Assembly: GCA_022774645.1 (NCBI GenBank)
Contig: JALFKQ010000035.1
Coordinates: 89,277 to 153,276, forward strand
Direction of reading: 5' to 3'
DNA length: 64,000 nt
Source: Mycoplasmatota bacterium
GTDB taxonomy: Bacteria; Bacillota_I; Bacilli_A; RF39; UBA660
Numbering within the stretch: position 1 is the stretch's first letter; each line of letters opens with the position of its first letter. The notes below the pieces were generated by a model, which was not told the DNA's origin, made no database searches, and was given only the letters and a program-made list of their open reading frames with translations. The translations under genes and the position numbers were made by a program. This document shows positions 17,048 to 26,882 of this stretch, piece after piece.

Positions 17048-20000
17048 ATGAAAAATAATTTATTTAAAAAATTATTTGATTTTGATATTAATGCTGTACA
17101 TAAAATATCAGTAAGCAAAAATGAAATATATAACCAACTTTTGTTATATATCTTTTTTACTACAAAGAAAAATTTGTTACTAGTTGTATCTACATTAAAT
17201 GAAGCAACAGAAATATATAATGAAATAAAAAATTATTTAGATGAAGTATATTTATTTCCAGAAGATGACTTTATGGCAAAAAAAGCAATAGCTAGTTCCC
17301 CAGAGTTACTATATATGAGAGCAAATATACTTAATAAATTTGAGTCAGAGAGTAAAAAAATAATTATAGTTCACCTAAATAGTTTTATAAAAAAATTACC
17401 AGCTCCTTCAAGTTATAAAGAAAATAGAATAAATATTAAAATTAATTCAGAAATAAACAGAGAAGATTTTATTAATAAACTTATTAAAATAGGATATAAA
17501 AAAGAAAGTATGGTATATGAAACATCTGATTTTGCAGTCAGAGGTTTTATCATAGATATATTTCCTATTAATGAAGAAAATCCTATTAGAATTGAGTTAT
17601 TTGACGACACAATAGAAAAAATAAAATATTTTGATCCAGTAACACAAAAATCTATAAAAGAAATAGAAGAAATAATTATATCTCCAATAAAAGATGATTT
17701 TGATAATAACAATTCATCTATAAGAGATTACAATAAAGATGGATTAGTAATATTTCATAATTATAATCAAATAATAAATCAAGAAAAAATGATTCAACCT
17801 CAACTTAAATATTTAGGTATGCAAAGTGAAATATTTAAGTTAAGTAAGTTAGTAAATGAAAATGATTTATATTTAGATACAATAAATAACAGAAATTCTG
17901 ACATTAAAATTGAAGCAGAGGCAATAGATAATTATAATTCAAATAAAGAAAAATTCTTTTTTGATCTAAAAACAAGTGGTGGAACATTATATACAACTAA
18001 CAAGTTATTAACAGATGAAGTGAAAAAATACGATAAATCAATAGAAATAGAAAATTGTACATTAAATCATGGATTTGTGTATAAAAACAATGCATTTTTT
18101 TCAGAGTTTGACTTATATGAATCACAAAATAAGAAAGAATTAATTAAAGGTAGTTCACTTGGCAGTAAAATAATGTCAATAGATAGTATAAAACCAGGGG
18201 ATTATGTAGTGCATAGAAAATCTGGAATTGGTATATATATGGGTCTTACAACAATAGAAAAAAAGGGACTAAAAAGAGACTATCTATTAATACAATACAA
18301 AGGTAATGATAAACTATACATGCCAGTTGAAGACATTACAAAACTATATAAATACTCCTCAAAAGAAGGAGTAAAACCACCTATTAATAAATTAAATAGC
18401 GTTGAATGGACAAAGACAAAGTTAAGAATAAAAGAAAGAATAAAAAATATTACTGGTGAATTGTTAAAAATATATCAAGCAAGAAATAAAGCCACAATAG
18501 AACCATTTAAAAAAGACGATGAAGAGCAGATGATATTTGAATCTGAATTTGGTTATGAAGAAACAGTAGATCAACTAAAAGCTAGTGAAGAAATAAAGAG
18601 GGATTTAGAAAAACCAAGACCAATGGAAAGATTATTGTGTGGAGATGTTGGCTATGGAAAGACAGAAGTAGTTTTTAGAGCAATGTTTAAAACAGTAATG
18701 AATGGAAAACAAGTTGCCTACTTATGCCCAACAACACTGCTTTCTCATCAACAATATGATTCAGCTTTAAGAAGGTTTAAAAATTATGGAGTTAATATAG
18801 ATTTAATAAATAGACATTTTACTAATAAACAAGTACAGGAAAAATTAAAAAGATTAAAAGAAGGTAAAATAGACATTTTATTTGGAACTCATCGATTATT
18901 AAGTAGTGATGTAGAATTTAAAGATTTAGGGTTACTTGTTATAGATGAGGAACACCGTTTTGGGGTAGAACAAAAAGAAAAAATTAAAAAGCTAAAATCC
19001 AATGTTCATGTTCTATCAGTATCAGCAACACCAATTCCAAGATCATTACAAATGTCATTGGTTGGTATAAGAGATTTATCGTTAATAGAAAGTGCTCCAA
19101 GAAATAGATATCCAGTTCAAACATATGTTATAGAATATAATGATATGTTAATTAGAGAGGCAATTCTAAAAGAGATGAACAGAAATGGGCAATCATATAT
19201 TCTTTATAACAATATAACTAACATGGACTCACTTGCAGAAAAATATAAAAAATTAATACCAGAGGCAAGAATATGTTATGCACATGGAAAAATGTCTAAA
19301 AATGAAATGCAAGATATAATATATGATTTCACAAACAAAAAATATGATGTTTTAATAAGTACAACTATTATTGAAAATGGTATAGATATACCAAATGCTA
19401 ATACGATTATTGTTATTGATAGTGACAGATTTGGTTTAAGTCAATTGTATCAAATAAGAGGTCGTGTCGGTCGTGGAGACAGAATAGCTTATGCTTACTT
19501 AATGTATAAAAAAGAAAAAGTCTTAAATAGCATAGCACTAAAGAGATTAGAAGCAATAAAAGAATTTACAGAACTAGGTAGTGGATACAAAATTTCTATG
19601 AGAGACCTTGCGATTAGAGGAGCAGGAGATATTTTAGGTAAAGAACAAGCTGGTTTTATTGATTCAGTTGGTGTTAGTATGTATATGGAACTAGTTAACG
19701 AAGAAATAAATGGCATAACTATAAATGAAGATGAAGAAAGAGAACCAATTCCAATAGATATTCAAACTCACATTGATAAATGCTATACAGACGAAAGTGA
19801 TGTAATAATCGAACTACATAAGAAGATTAACGGAATTACAACAAGGAAAGAACTAAATGAAGTATTATCTGAAATAAGAGATAGATTCGGTATGACAAAT
19901 AAAGATCTTGAAATCTACGCTCATGAAAAATACTTAGAAAAATTACTTATGATTACAAATATTCAATTACTTGAAAATGATAATTTAAAATCAGTATTAA

Positions 20001-20206
20001 AATTACGAAAAGAAGTATATGAAGATATAAATATTGAAGAATTATTTGTAGAATCAACAAAAATCACAACAAAATTTAATTTTCAATATAAAGGTGGTTC
20101 AATATTAATAACGCTTCTAAAAGCAACTCTGGAAAAAAATTATATATATTATTTAGAAGATTTATTGGAAGTAATATATAATATGAAATTTAAGTATAAT
20201 AAATAG
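17048..20206 (+). CDS. mfd: Transcription-repair coupling factor Mfd
   Basis: Mfd removes stalled RNA polymerase and recruits UvrA. The 1052-residue protein has the UvrB-like N-terminal module, the RNA-polymerase-interaction domain ([14 protein letters not shown], about 380), helicase motifs [10 protein letters not shown] (about 534), [17 protein letters not shown], the RecG-like motor region ending RGRVGRGDR, and a C-terminal TRCF domain. It is somewhat shorter than B. subtilis Mfd (1177). It starts two bases after the pth stop and precedes spoVT, as in Bacillus. Confidence 0.97.
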   Translation: MKNNLFKKLFDFDINAVHKISVSKNEIYNQLLLYIFFTTKKNLLLVVSTLNEATEIYNEIKNYLDEVYLFPEDDFMAKKAIASSPELLYMRANILNKFESESKKIIIVHLNSFIKKLPAPSSYKENRINIKINSEINREDFINKLIKIGYKKESMVYETSDFAVRGFIIDIFPINEENPIRIELFDDTIEKIKYFDPVTQKSIKEIEEIIISPIKDDFDNNNSSIRDYNKDGLVIFHNYNQIINQEKMIQPQLKYLGMQSEIFKLSKLVNENDLYLDTINNRNSDIKIEAEAIDNYNSNKEKFFFDLKTSGGTLYTTNKLLTDEVKKYDKSIEIENCTLNHGFVYKNNAFFSEFDLYESQNKKELIKGSSLGSKIMSIDSIKPGDYVVHRKSGIGIYMGLTTIEKKGLKRDYLLIQYKGNDKLYMPVEDITKLYKYSSKEGVKPPINKLNSVEWTKTKLRIKERIKNITGELLKIYQARNKATIEPFKKDDEEQMIFESEFGYEETVDQLKASEEIKRDLEKPRPMERLLCGDVGYGKTEVVFRAMFKTVMNGKQVAYLCPTTLLSHQQYDSALRRFKNYGVNIDLINRHFTNKQVQEKLKRLKEGKIDILFGTHRLLSSDVEFKDLGLLVIDEEHRFGVEQKEKIKKLKSNVHVLSVSATPIPRSLQMSLVGIRDLSLIESAPRNRYPVQTYVIEYNDMLIREAILKEMNRNGQSYILYNNITNMDSLAEKYKKLIPEARICYAHGKMSKNEMQDIIYDFTNKKYDVLISTTIIENGIDIPNANTIIVIDSDRFGLSQLYQIRGRVGRGDRIAYAYLMYKKEKVLNSIALKRLEAIKEFTELGSGYKISMRDLAIRGAGDILGKEQAGFIDSVGVSMYMELVNEEINGITINEDEEREPIPIDIQTHIDKCYTDESDVIIELHKKINGITTRKELNEVLSEIRDRFGMTNKDLEIYAHEKYLEKLLMITNIQLLENDNLKSVLKLRKEVYEDINIEELFVESTKITTKFNFQYKGGSILITLLKATLEKNYIYYLEDLLEVIYNMKFKYNK

Positions 20207-20209
20207 AAA

Positions 20210-20235
20210 AATCACCAAAATATTACTAGGTGATT
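20210..20235 (+). promoter_or_regulatory. Hairpin covering the spoVT ribosome site
   Basis: AATCACC (20210-20216) and GGTGATT (20229-20235) form a 7-bp stem with a 12-base loop, and the right arm contains the spoVT Shine-Dalgarno AGGTGA. Folding would hide the ribosome site. No T run follows, so it is not a terminator. Confidence 0.5.
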
Positions 20236-20237
20236 AA

Positions 20238-20735
20238 ATGCAGACAACAGGTATAATAAGAAAAATAGATGAACTTGGAAGAATAGTATTACCAAAAGAA
20301 TTAAGAAAATATTTGAACATTAACCCAGGAGATGATTTTCAAATAGCAATTGAATCAGAAAGAATAATACTAGAAAAATATTCAAGATTACAAAATATAG
20401 AAACAGAGTTAATAAATCTTATTAACTGTTTTTCTTCTGTAACAAAAAATGACATATACTTAATCATTAATAACAAAATTATTAACAAAGAAAATGAAAT
20501 GATAACGAATGAAATACAAAACTTAATACAAGAAAGAAAAATATTTTATAAAGATACAAATCTAAAATTGAAAATATCAAACAATATTATTTCAAAAAAT
20601 AAAATAGTTATAAATCCTATAATATTAAATAGTGACATTCTTGGTACAATTATTATCACTGACAATGTTAATCTTTGTGACATAATAAGTGACTCAAAAA
20701 TACTAGAGAATATTATAAAAATGAAATTTATGTAA
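20238..20735 (+). CDS. spoVT: Stage V sporulation regulator SpoVT (AbrB family)
   Basis: SpoVT modulates sigma-G genes in the forespore. The 165-residue protein has the AbrB swapped-hairpin domain TTGIIRKIDELGRIVLPKEL (residues 3-22) followed by a GAF-like C-terminal domain, matching SpoVT (178 residues) rather than the single-domain AbrB. The ATG follows AGGTGATTAA. It lies directly after mfd as in B. subtilis. Its ribosome site may be masked by the hairpin just upstream. Confidence 0.92.
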   Translation: MQTTGIIRKIDELGRIVLPKELRKYLNINPGDDFQIAIESERIILEKYSRLQNIETELINLINCFSSVTKNDIYLIINNKIINKENEMITNEIQNLIQERKIFYKDTNLKLKISNNIISKNKIVINPIILNSDILGTIIITDNVNLCDIISDSKILENIIKMKFM

Positions 20736-20815
20736 AAATTTGTCAAATTATGACTAATCTTGTAATTTAGGTTGAATAAAATTCTTTACTTTTGTATTAT
20801 TAAGTTGTGATAATT

Positions 20816-21007
20816 ATGAAAAAAATATTAAGAAGTATGAGAAATAAACCTGCGACATCTTTTACTTTGTTTTTGTGTATAACAATAATATTACTAATAA
20901 TTGCTTTGTTAAATATTAAAGATATATTTTATATATTTTTATTGCCTTTTATAACTTACTATGTAAATAAAATAGTTTATATAACTTTATTTGAGATAAA
21001 ATATTAA
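20816..21007 (+). CDS. Small membrane protein, unknown function
   Basis: From the ATG at 20816 this encodes 63 residues (MKKILRSMRNKPATSFTLF...), with a basic N-terminus and two hydrophobic segments (about residues 15-35 and 38-52). The GTG used in the track has no better ribosome site. Its TAA overlaps the tatD ATG (TAATG), and tatD has no good site of its own, so it probably helps tatD translation. I do not recognise the family. Confidence 0.6.
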   Translation: MKKILRSMRNKPATSFTLFLCITIILLIIALLNIKDIFYIFLLPFITYYVNKIVYITLFEIKY

Positions 21008-21747
21008 TGATTGATACACATGCTCACATATTAAGTGAGTTTTATGACAACATAGATGAGTTAATAGAAGAGTTAAAAAGCAAAGAAATAATAAAAGTAA
21101 TAAATTGTGCAGATTCAGTAGAAACATCAAAAGAAGTATTAAATATATATACAAAATATGAAGGATATCTTTTACCAGCAGTAGGTATTCATCCTGAAAA
21201 TATAGAAAATGCAAATATAAGTGCAATAGAAGAATTAATAAAAAATAATAAGGTATTTGCCGTTGGTGAAATAGGTTTAGATTATCATTATAACGATGAA
21301 AATAAAAAAGAACAAAGAGAATATTTTATAAAACAATTAGATCTTGCAATCAAATATGATTTGCCTGTAATAATTCATATAAGAGAAGCAATGCAAGAAT
21401 GTTTTGATATACTTAAAACAAGAAAAAACAGAGGAATAATACATTGTTTCAGTGGAAGTACTGAAATGGCAAGAGAATATATAAAACTAGGATATAAGCT
21501 TGGAATAGGAGGAGTATTAACTTTTAAAAATTCTAAATTATATGAAGTAATAGAAAAAATAGATTTAAAAGATATAGTATTAGAAACAGATAGTCCATTC
21601 TTGAGCCCGGAACCATATAGAGGAAAGAAAAATAAACCTTCAAATGTATTCTATGTTGCAAAAAGGATTGCAGAAATCAAGAATATATCAATAGAAGAAG
21701 TAATAAACACAACAACTAAAACAGCTAGTCAAATTTTTGACATTTAA
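21007..21747 (+). CDS. tatD: TatD-family metal-dependent DNase
   Basis: The 246-residue TIM-barrel hydrolase has the metal ligands DTHAH (residues 3-7), GEIGLDYH (about 87-94), a HIREA His (about 124), HCFSG (about 148) and ETDSPFL Asp (about 198). TatD enzymes are 3'-5' exonucleases or deoxyribonucleases. It occupies the yabD position of B. subtilis. Translation seems coupled to the preceding small membrane gene. Confidence 0.93.
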   Translation: MIDTHAHILSEFYDNIDELIEELKSKEIIKVINCADSVETSKEVLNIYTKYEGYLLPAVGIHPENIENANISAIEELIKNNKVFAVGEIGLDYHYNDENKKEQREYFIKQLDLAIKYDLPVIIHIREAMQECFDILKTRKNRGIIHCFSGSTEMAREYIKLGYKLGIGGVLTFKNSKLYEVIEKIDLKDIVLETDSPFLSPEPYRGKKNKPSNVFYVAKRIAEIKNISIEEVINTTTKTASQIFDI

Positions 21748-21784
21748 TAATACTTATTATATAATTTATTTAGGAGTAAGTATT

Positions 21785-22339
21785 ATGAAAAAGTATATTA
21801 GAAGTAGAATATTTATGACTATAAAAACTTTTATAGCAATTATAATGATTTTATTTATTGGAAAAGAAACATATGAAAATAAATCATTATCAGTTTCAAT
21901 GAACACAAATTTAAATAAGTCAATAGATAAAAAAATAATACAAAATACTCAAAATGAGTTATATAAAGAAGGACTATATAATCCACTATATACATTCACA
22001 GGAGAACTTACAGGTTATGCTGGAGATTGTCCACTATGTTCTGGATATTTAGCTTGTCCTCCAAGAACAAATGTACTAAAAGAAGGCATATATTATAATG
22101 ATAAAACATATGGAACAGTAAGAATCGTGGCAAGCAGTAAGAATTATCCTTGTGGAACAATATTAAAATTTAATGTTAATAAATTATCAGATGAACCAAT
22201 AGTAGCAATTGTTTTAGATAGAGGAGTAAGTGGAAATGTTATTGATTTACTTACAACATCAGAAGACCATGCAATTAAAAGTATAGGAAGAGTTAAAAAC
22301 TTAGAGTTTGAAGTATTAAGAAAAGGATGGAAAAAATGA
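21785..22339 (+). CDS. Secreted 3D-domain protein (YabE-like)
   Basis: The ATG at 21785 follows TAGGAGTAAG, giving 184 residues. The N-terminus has one hydrophobic segment (about 8-26) acting as signal or anchor. The C-terminal half is a 3D (Asp-Asp-Asp) double-psi-barrel: TGYAGDCPLCSGYLACPP, TVRIVASSKNYPCGT, and VLDRGVSGNVIDL with the conserved Asps. This domain is found in cell-wall lytic transglycosylase-like proteins. Bacillus YabE at this locus also has G5/DUF348 domains, absent here. Cys pairs in the domain are unusual. It overlaps ksgA by ATGA. Confidence 0.82.
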   Translation: MKKYIRSRIFMTIKTFIAIIMILFIGKETYENKSLSVSMNTNLNKSIDKKIIQNTQNELYKEGLYNPLYTFTGELTGYAGDCPLCSGYLACPPRTNVLKEGIYYNDKTYGTVRIVASSKNYPCGTILKFNVNKLSDEPIVAIVLDRGVSGNVIDLLTTSEDHAIKSIGRVKNLEFEVLRKGWKK

Positions 22340-23124
22340 GAGATTTTGATTATAAAAAATCGTTAGGTCAAAATTTTTTAAAAGATCAAAATATTATTAA
22401 TAAGATATCTGATTCAATAAATCCATCAAAAGAAGATTTAATTATAGAAATTGGTCCAGGAGCAGGAGCACTAACAAAAGAGCTAGTAAAAAAGAACTGT
22501 GATGTAATATGTTTTGAAATAGATACAAGATTAGAAGAAAAATTGAATAAAATAAAAGATAGTAATAGTAATTTTAAAGTGGTATTTCATGATTTTTTAA
22601 AAGTGGATATAAGCAAATACATAGATACAAGTAAGTATAAGAATATTTATTATGTTGGAAATTTGCCATATTATATAACAACAGCAATAATTAATAAAAT
22701 TGTTAATGAATCTAATCCTTACGAAATAACAATTATGGTACAAAAAGAGGTAGCAGAAAGATTTGCAGCTAAGCCAAATACCAGGGAATATGGATCAATA
22801 TCAGTCTTTTTACAATATAATTTTGATATAGAAACAGTATGTATTGTTAATAAAAATTGTTTTGAGCCAATACCGAAAGTTGATAGTGCTGTAATAAAAT
22901 TAAAAACAACAAATAAGTATCAAAAAACAGTAAAAAACGAAGTAAAACTATATAAATTAATAAAGGATTCATTCACTTATAAAAGAAAAAATCTTAGAAA
23001 TAATCTAAAAAATTACAATCAAGCAAAAATAGAAGAAATACTAAAAAAATATGATAAAGATTTAACAGCAAGAGCTGAATCTTTAAGGATAGAGGAATTT
23101 ATAGATATATCGAACAATATATAA
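22336..23124 (+). CDS. rsmA: 16S rRNA dimethyladenosine transferase KsgA/RsmA
   Basis: RsmA dimethylates A1518 and A1519 of 16S rRNA. I choose the ATG at 22336, which overlaps the previous stop (ATGA) and is well spaced from AAAAGG; the track start is nine bases earlier. The 262-residue protein has KKSLGQNFLKDQNII, the SAM motif EIGPGAGALTKEL (about 39-51), and the catalytic NLPYYIT (about 108-114). It sits before yabG and veg as in Bacillus, but rnmV (yabF) is absent. Confidence 0.95.
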   Translation: MRDFDYKKSLGQNFLKDQNIINKISDSINPSKEDLIIEIGPGAGALTKELVKKNCDVICFEIDTRLEEKLNKIKDSNSNFKVVFHDFLKVDISKYIDTSKYKNIYYVGNLPYYITTAIINKIVNESNPYEITIMVQKEVAERFAAKPNTREYGSISVFLQYNFDIETVCIVNKNCFEPIPKVDSAVIKLKTTNKYQKTVKNEVKLYKLIKDSFTYKRKNLRNNLKNYNQAKIEEILKKYDKDLTARAESLRIEEFIDISNNI

Positions 23125-23133
23125 TACAAAATA

Positions 23134-23160
23134 GAGAACAAACCAAATTGTTCTTTTTTT
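23134..23160 (+). terminator. Terminator after rsmA
   Basis: GAACAA (23136-23141) and TTGTTC (23148-23153) form a hairpin followed by seven Ts. The yabG ORF in the track starts inside this T run, which argues for the later start. Confidence 0.8.
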
Positions 23161-23204
23161 ATGCATATTTTTATAAAAAAAATATACATTTAATTAGGGG
23201 GATT

Positions 23205-23960
23205 ATGCTAAAAATAGGTGACTATGTTACAAGAAAAAAGTATGGAAATGATATTCTATTTAAAATAGATAAAATAGAAAATAATACAATTTATCTTAAA
23301 GGAGTAGATGTAAGGTTATATGCTGATTCAGAAAAAGAGGATCTAATTTTGTCTTCTATAAGTAAAAAAAAAGAAAATTTTGAGACAATAAGGCAATTAA
23401 ATATAAAAGATTTTTTTTATATTCCAGGTACAATACTGCATTTAGACTCTGATCAAGAATATATAGACAAGTGTAATGAATATTATAAATCACAAAAAAT
23501 AAAAGCATATTCATATAAATTTGCTGAAAAAGATTTCAAAAATAATGTTAATAACTTGTTAAAAAAACACAATCCTAATATTTTGGTAATAACAGGGCAT
23601 GATGCTTACTATAAAAAAAGAAAAAATAATGAGAATTATAAAAACAGTAAATATTTTATAGAAACAGTGAAAGAAGCAAGAAAAATAAAAAATGAAAATG
23701 AACTATTAATAGTAGCCGGAGCATGTCAAAGTGATTTTATTTCATTGATAAAATCAGGTGCAACTTATGCTTCAAGCCCAAGTCATGTGAATATACATGC
23801 ATTAGATCCAGCAATAATAGCATCAGGATTAGCACTAACAGATAAAAATGAACAAATAAATTTAGAAGAAATCATAAATAAAACGAAATACAAAAGTGAC
23901 GGAATAGGGGGAATAAAATCAAGAGGTATGATGGTTACAGCATATCCAAGAAAGGAATAA
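23205..23960 (+). CDS. yabG: Sporulation-specific protease YabG
   Basis: YabG processes spore coat proteins. The ATG at 23205 behind TTAGGGGGATT gives 251 residues starting MLKIGDYVTRKKYGNDILFK, as in the family. Strong blocks are PGTILHLDSD, ILVITGHDAYYKK (about 126-138), KYFIETVKEAR, VAGACQSDF (about 166-174), YASSPSHVNIHALDP and GIGGIKSRG. It is slightly shorter than B. subtilis YabG (290). It is followed by veg one base later. Confidence 0.94.
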   Translation: MLKIGDYVTRKKYGNDILFKIDKIENNTIYLKGVDVRLYADSEKEDLILSSISKKKENFETIRQLNIKDFFYIPGTILHLDSDQEYIDKCNEYYKSQKIKAYSYKFAEKDFKNNVNNLLKKHNPNILVITGHDAYYKKRKNNENYKNSKYFIETVKEARKIKNENELLIVAGACQSDFISLIKSGATYASSPSHVNIHALDPAIIASGLALTDKNEQINLEEIINKTKYKSDGIGGIKSRGMMVTAYPRKE

Positions 23961-23961
23961 A

Positions 23962-24174
23962 ATGAATATAAATAAAATAAAAGAAGAAATATTTAAATTA
24001 AAAGATGAAAAGTTAAAAATTAAAGTAATAATGAGAAGAAATAAATTTGAATATTTAGAAGGAAAAATAAAAAGTTTTCACCCAAATATTTTTACAATTG
24101 AAACTAATAAAGGATTAAAATCATTTACTTATTCAGATATAGCAACAAATTCAGTTATCATAAGCAAAATTTAG
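23962..24174 (+). CDS. veg: Veg protein
   Basis: The 70-residue protein belongs to the small Veg family, which in B. subtilis influences biofilm formation and spore outgrowth. It has the basic N-terminal half (IKVIMRRNKFEYLEGKI) and the family ending FHPNIFTIE...SFTYSDIATNSVII, comparable to YPSVFVIQ...YSYADILTETV. Position between yabG and spoVG matches Bacillus. It starts one base after the yabG stop, behind AAAGGAATAAA. Confidence 0.85.
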   Translation: MNINKIKEEIFKLKDEKLKIKVIMRRNKFEYLEGKIKSFHPNIFTIETNKGLKSFTYSDIATNSVIISKI

Positions 24175-24183
24175 TTAAAAATA

Positions 24184-24212
24184 TTGAAAAGAATAAGCAT
24201 TTATAATATAAT
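24184..24212 (+). promoter_or_regulatory. spoVG promoter
   Basis: TTGAAA (24184-24189) and TATAAT (24207-24212) are 17 bases apart, a sigma-A type promoter. In Bacillus spoVG is read by sigma-H; no clear sigma-H motif was seen here. Confidence 0.65.
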
Positions 24213-24241
24213 TATATTATCTAATTATTAAGGAGGAAGTC

Positions 24242-24529
24242 ATGAAAATTACAGATGTAAAAGTAAAATTAGAAAACAAAGATAATAATTTAAGAGGAAA
24301 AGCAACAGTTACAATAGATGACGCAATTGCAATTCATGATATTAGAATCTTAGAAGGGTTAAACGGTTTATATTTAGGAATGCCTAGTCGTAAGCTTCCA
24401 AACGGTAAATATGTTGATATTGCTCACCCAATCAATTCAGAAACAAGAGCAGAATTTGAAAAAGCTATTTATGAAGAATACGAAAAGGAACTAGAAAGAA
24501 AGAAAAATTCAGAAGAATCTGAAGAATAA
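24242..24529 (+). CDS. spoVG: SpoVG regulator
   Basis: The 95-residue protein is a near-complete SpoVG: MKITDVKVKL, KATVTIDDAIAIHDIRI, GLYLGMPSRKLPNGKYVDIAHPI and a final charged helix. SpoVG is a small nucleic-acid-binding regulator that affects asymmetric septation and, in other Firmicutes, virulence and capsule genes. It has a perfect AAGGAGGAAG ribosome site, its own promoter and a terminator, so it is probably a highly expressed single gene. It is also common in non-spore formers. Confidence 0.95.
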   Translation: MKITDVKVKLENKDNNLRGKATVTIDDAIAIHDIRILEGLNGLYLGMPSRKLPNGKYVDIAHPINSETRAEFEKAIYEEYEKELERKKNSEESEE

Positions 24530-24539
24530 TCTGAACAAG

Positions 24540-24563
24540 AAAGACTACATAGTAGTCTTTTTT
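24540..24563 (+). terminator. Terminator after spoVG
   Basis: AAAGACTA and TAGTCTTT pair around a five-base loop, followed by further Ts. Confidence 0.85.
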
Positions 24564-24609
24564 CATAGTTTAAAATATTTAAACATATATTTAAATGGAG
24601 GAATAAACT

Positions 24610-24897
24610 ATGGATAAAAAAGATATTACAGATACATTCAATCATATAATAACAATAACAGAAAGAAAAACGATAATACTATCAGGGATAAAAAAATTAA
24701 ATAGTTTTGATGACACAGAATTTTTTGTAGACAGTATTATGGGGCCAATAATAATTAAAGGAGAAAATTTAGAATTATTAAAACTAGATACTTTTCAAGG
24801 TAACTTATCAATAAAAGGAAAAATATTTTCAGTAATGTATTTAGATGACAATAAAAAAATAAAAGCAGAAAGTATAATGTCAAGGTTATTTAAATAA
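24610..24897 (+). CDS. yabP: Sporulation protein YabP
   Basis: The 95-residue protein matches YabP: an N-terminal HIITITERKTIILSGIKKL strand region (quoted in part), SFDDTEFFVDSIMGPIIIKGENL, and SIKGKIFSVMYLD, ending in SRLFK. YabP and YabQ are needed for spore cortex formation in Bacillus. Ribosome site TGGAGGAATAAA. The TAA overlaps the yabQ ATG (TAATG), so the two are translationally coupled. Confidence 0.88.
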   Translation: MDKKDITDTFNHIITITERKTIILSGIKKLNSFDDTEFFVDSIMGPIIIKGENLELLKLDTFQGNLSIKGKIFSVMYLDDNKKIKAESIMSRLFK

Positions 24898-25169
24898 TGA
24901 CTTTAAAAGAACAAATATTATCATTTATTTTTTCTTTTTTAGCTGGAATTATAATTCAATTAATATATAAATTTTCTTACAAATATATTTATAATGTAAA
25001 AAAAATATATACTTTTTTAAATTCTTTGCTACTTTTCACAAATATAACACTTATATATTTTAAAATATTCTATTATATCAATGGAGGAATAATAAATATT
25101 TATTTTTTATTGATTACAGTTTTAACATTTCTATACTTAAATAACAAAAAATTTACAAAAAAAATGTAA
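24897..25169 (+). CDS. yabQ: Sporulation membrane protein YabQ
   Basis: The 90-residue protein has three hydrophobic segments (about residues 8-28, 40-60 and 65-82) and no long soluble part. It overlaps yabP by one base and precedes divIC, exactly the yabP-yabQ-divIC order of Bacillus. YabQ localises to the forespore membrane and is required for cortex synthesis. It is much shorter than B. subtilis YabQ (about 210), so identity rests mainly on context and topology. Confidence 0.78.
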   Translation: MTLKEQILSFIFSFLAGIIIQLIYKFSYKYIYNVKKIYTFLNSLLLFTNITLIYFKIFYYINGGIINIYFLLITVLTFLYLNNKKFTKKM

Positions 25170-25185
25170 AAAAAAGTGTTATTAA

Positions 25186-25214
25186 TTGTAATTACTATTT
25201 GATAAAGTTATAAT
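25186..25214 (+). promoter_or_regulatory. divIC promoter
   Basis: TTGTAA (25186-25191) and TATAAT (25209-25214) with 17-base spacing lie just before divIC, allowing vegetative expression separate from yabPQ. Confidence 0.6.
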
Positions 25215-25236
25215 TATAATAGAAAATGGGGTTAAT

Positions 25237-25527
25237 ATGAGAAAGGTAAGTCAAAAAACTAAGTTTAGAGTGACTTTTTTAACAATAGGGTTTATAATAT
25301 CTATTGTGATTTTTGGGTCTACTTTATTTTCTTATTTATCTCAAATAAATAGTAATAAAAATGAAATAGCAACTTTACAAAAAAAATATAGTGAGGAATT
25401 AGAATTAGAGGAAGATTATAAAAATCAAATAAATAAATTACAAGATCCAGAATATGTAGCTAGAAGAATAAGAGAAAAGCATCTTTATTCTGGTAAGAAT
25501 GAAATAGTAATAAAAATTGAAGATTAG
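25237..25527 (+). CDS. divIC: Septum formation initiator DivIC/FtsB family
   Basis: DivIC is a bitopic divisome protein that works with FtsL and DivIB. The 96-residue product has a short basic cytoplasmic N-terminus, one membrane segment (about 12-33), a coiled coil (about 36-68) and the family ending DPEYVARRIREKHLYSGKNEIVI. Ribosome site TGGGGTTAAT is moderate. tilS follows 12 bases later, whereas Bacillus has yabR and spoIIE in between, both absent here. Confidence 0.92.
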   Translation: MRKVSQKTKFRVTFLTIGFIISIVIFGSTLFSYLSQINSNKNEIATLQKKYSEELELEEDYKNQINKLQDPEYVARRIREKHLYSGKNEIVIKIED

Positions 25528-25539
25528 GAAAGGCTTGAT

Positions 25540-26865
25540 ATGGAAGAAGTATATAATTTTATCAGAAAAGAAATAGGTCTTTCAGTAGGAGATACAATAG
25601 TCGTAGGTGTTTCTGGGGGACCTGACTCAATGGCACTACTATATATATTAAATGAATTTAAAAACAAAATGGATTTAAATATTGTTTGTGCTCATGTCAA
25701 TCATAATAAAAGAAAAGAAAGTGAACAAGAAAAAATAGATCTTGAAAATTATTGTAAACAAAATAATATAATATTTGAATATGTTAAAATAACTAAATGG
25801 GGTGACGATAATTTTCATAATGAAGCAAGAAGTGTAAGATACAATTTCTTTGAAGAGTTGGTTTTTAATTATCACGCAAAATACTTAATGACAGCTCATC
25901 AAGGAGATGACTTAATAGAAACAATTCTTATGAGAATAGTAAGAGGATCTACTTTAAAAGGATATAGCGGATTTAGTAGAATAGTGGACAAAGGTGCATA
26001 TAAAATAGTTAGACCTTTAATTACAGTTACAAAAGATGAAATAATGAAATTTGATGAACAAAACAATATTAAATTTGCAATAGATCAATCAAATAATGAA
26101 GATCATTATACAAGAAATAGATATAGACATACAGTATTACCATTCTTAAAACAAGAAGAGCCAAACATACATAAAAAATTTTTGAAGTTTAGTGAAACAT
26201 TGTTAAAGAATAGTAACTATATAGATTCGATTGCAAATAAAGAATTTAATAAAGTTTTTCAAAATGGAAATCTAGATATTGATAGATTTAAAGTACTTGA
26301 TAATGTAATACAAACAAAGATTATATATAACATATTAGAAAAAATATATGGAGATGACTTATTGATAATTGGTGATGCTCATGTTGATTTAATATTCGAC
26401 TTAATAATATCTAACAAATCAAATAGTATTGTACATTTACCAAATAATGTAATAGTGGTTAAATCATATAATGAACTAACATTTAGTTATGATGATGATG
26501 TTAATGATGAATATGAAATACAAATTGATGAATTAGTAAATCTGCCAAATGGAAAAATAATAGAAAAAGTAAATGAAACTAATGATACATCAAATTATAC
26601 AATAAGAATGAATAGCTCAGAAATAAGTTTGCCATTGTATGTCAGAAACAGAAGAGATGGGGACAAAATTAAATTAAAAGGGCTAAATGCACATAAAAAA
26701 GTAAACGAAATATTTATAAATGAAAAAATAAAAATGAAAGATAGAAACACTTGGCCAGTAGTACTTGATTCAAAAGACAATATAGTATGGCTTCCAGGAC
26801 TAAAAAAGTCAAATCTTGACAAGAAAATTACTGAAGAGTATGATATAATACTGAGATATTATTAG
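25540..26865 (+). CDS. tilS: tRNA(Ile)-lysidine synthase
   Basis: TilS makes lysidine at C34 of tRNA-Ile(CAU). The 441-residue protein has the PP-loop VGVSGGPDSMALL (about 22-34), the HVNHNKR block, AHQGDDLIETILMR (about 120) and the family segment TRNRYRHTVLPFL. The C-terminal substrate-binding domain contains RNRRDGDKIKLKG. The usual hpt gene between tilS and ftsH is missing; ftsH follows after 17 bases. Confidence 0.95.
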   Translation: MEEVYNFIRKEIGLSVGDTIVVGVSGGPDSMALLYILNEFKNKMDLNIVCAHVNHNKRKESEQEKIDLENYCKQNNIIFEYVKITKWGDDNFHNEARSVRYNFFEELVFNYHAKYLMTAHQGDDLIETILMRIVRGSTLKGYSGFSRIVDKGAYKIVRPLITVTKDEIMKFDEQNNIKFAIDQSNNEDHYTRNRYRHTVLPFLKQEEPNIHKKFLKFSETLLKNSNYIDSIANKEFNKVFQNGNLDIDRFKVLDNVIQTKIIYNILEKIYGDDLLIIGDAHVDLIFDLIISNKSNSIVHLPNNVIVVKSYNELTFSYDDDVNDEYEIQIDELVNLPNGKIIEKVNETNDTSNYTIRMNSSEISLPLYVRNRRDGDKIKLKGLNAHKKVNEIFINEKIKMKDRNTWPVVLDSKDNIVWLPGLKKSNLDKKITEEYDIILRYY

Positions 26866-26882
26866 AAGAAAGGAAAGAAACA

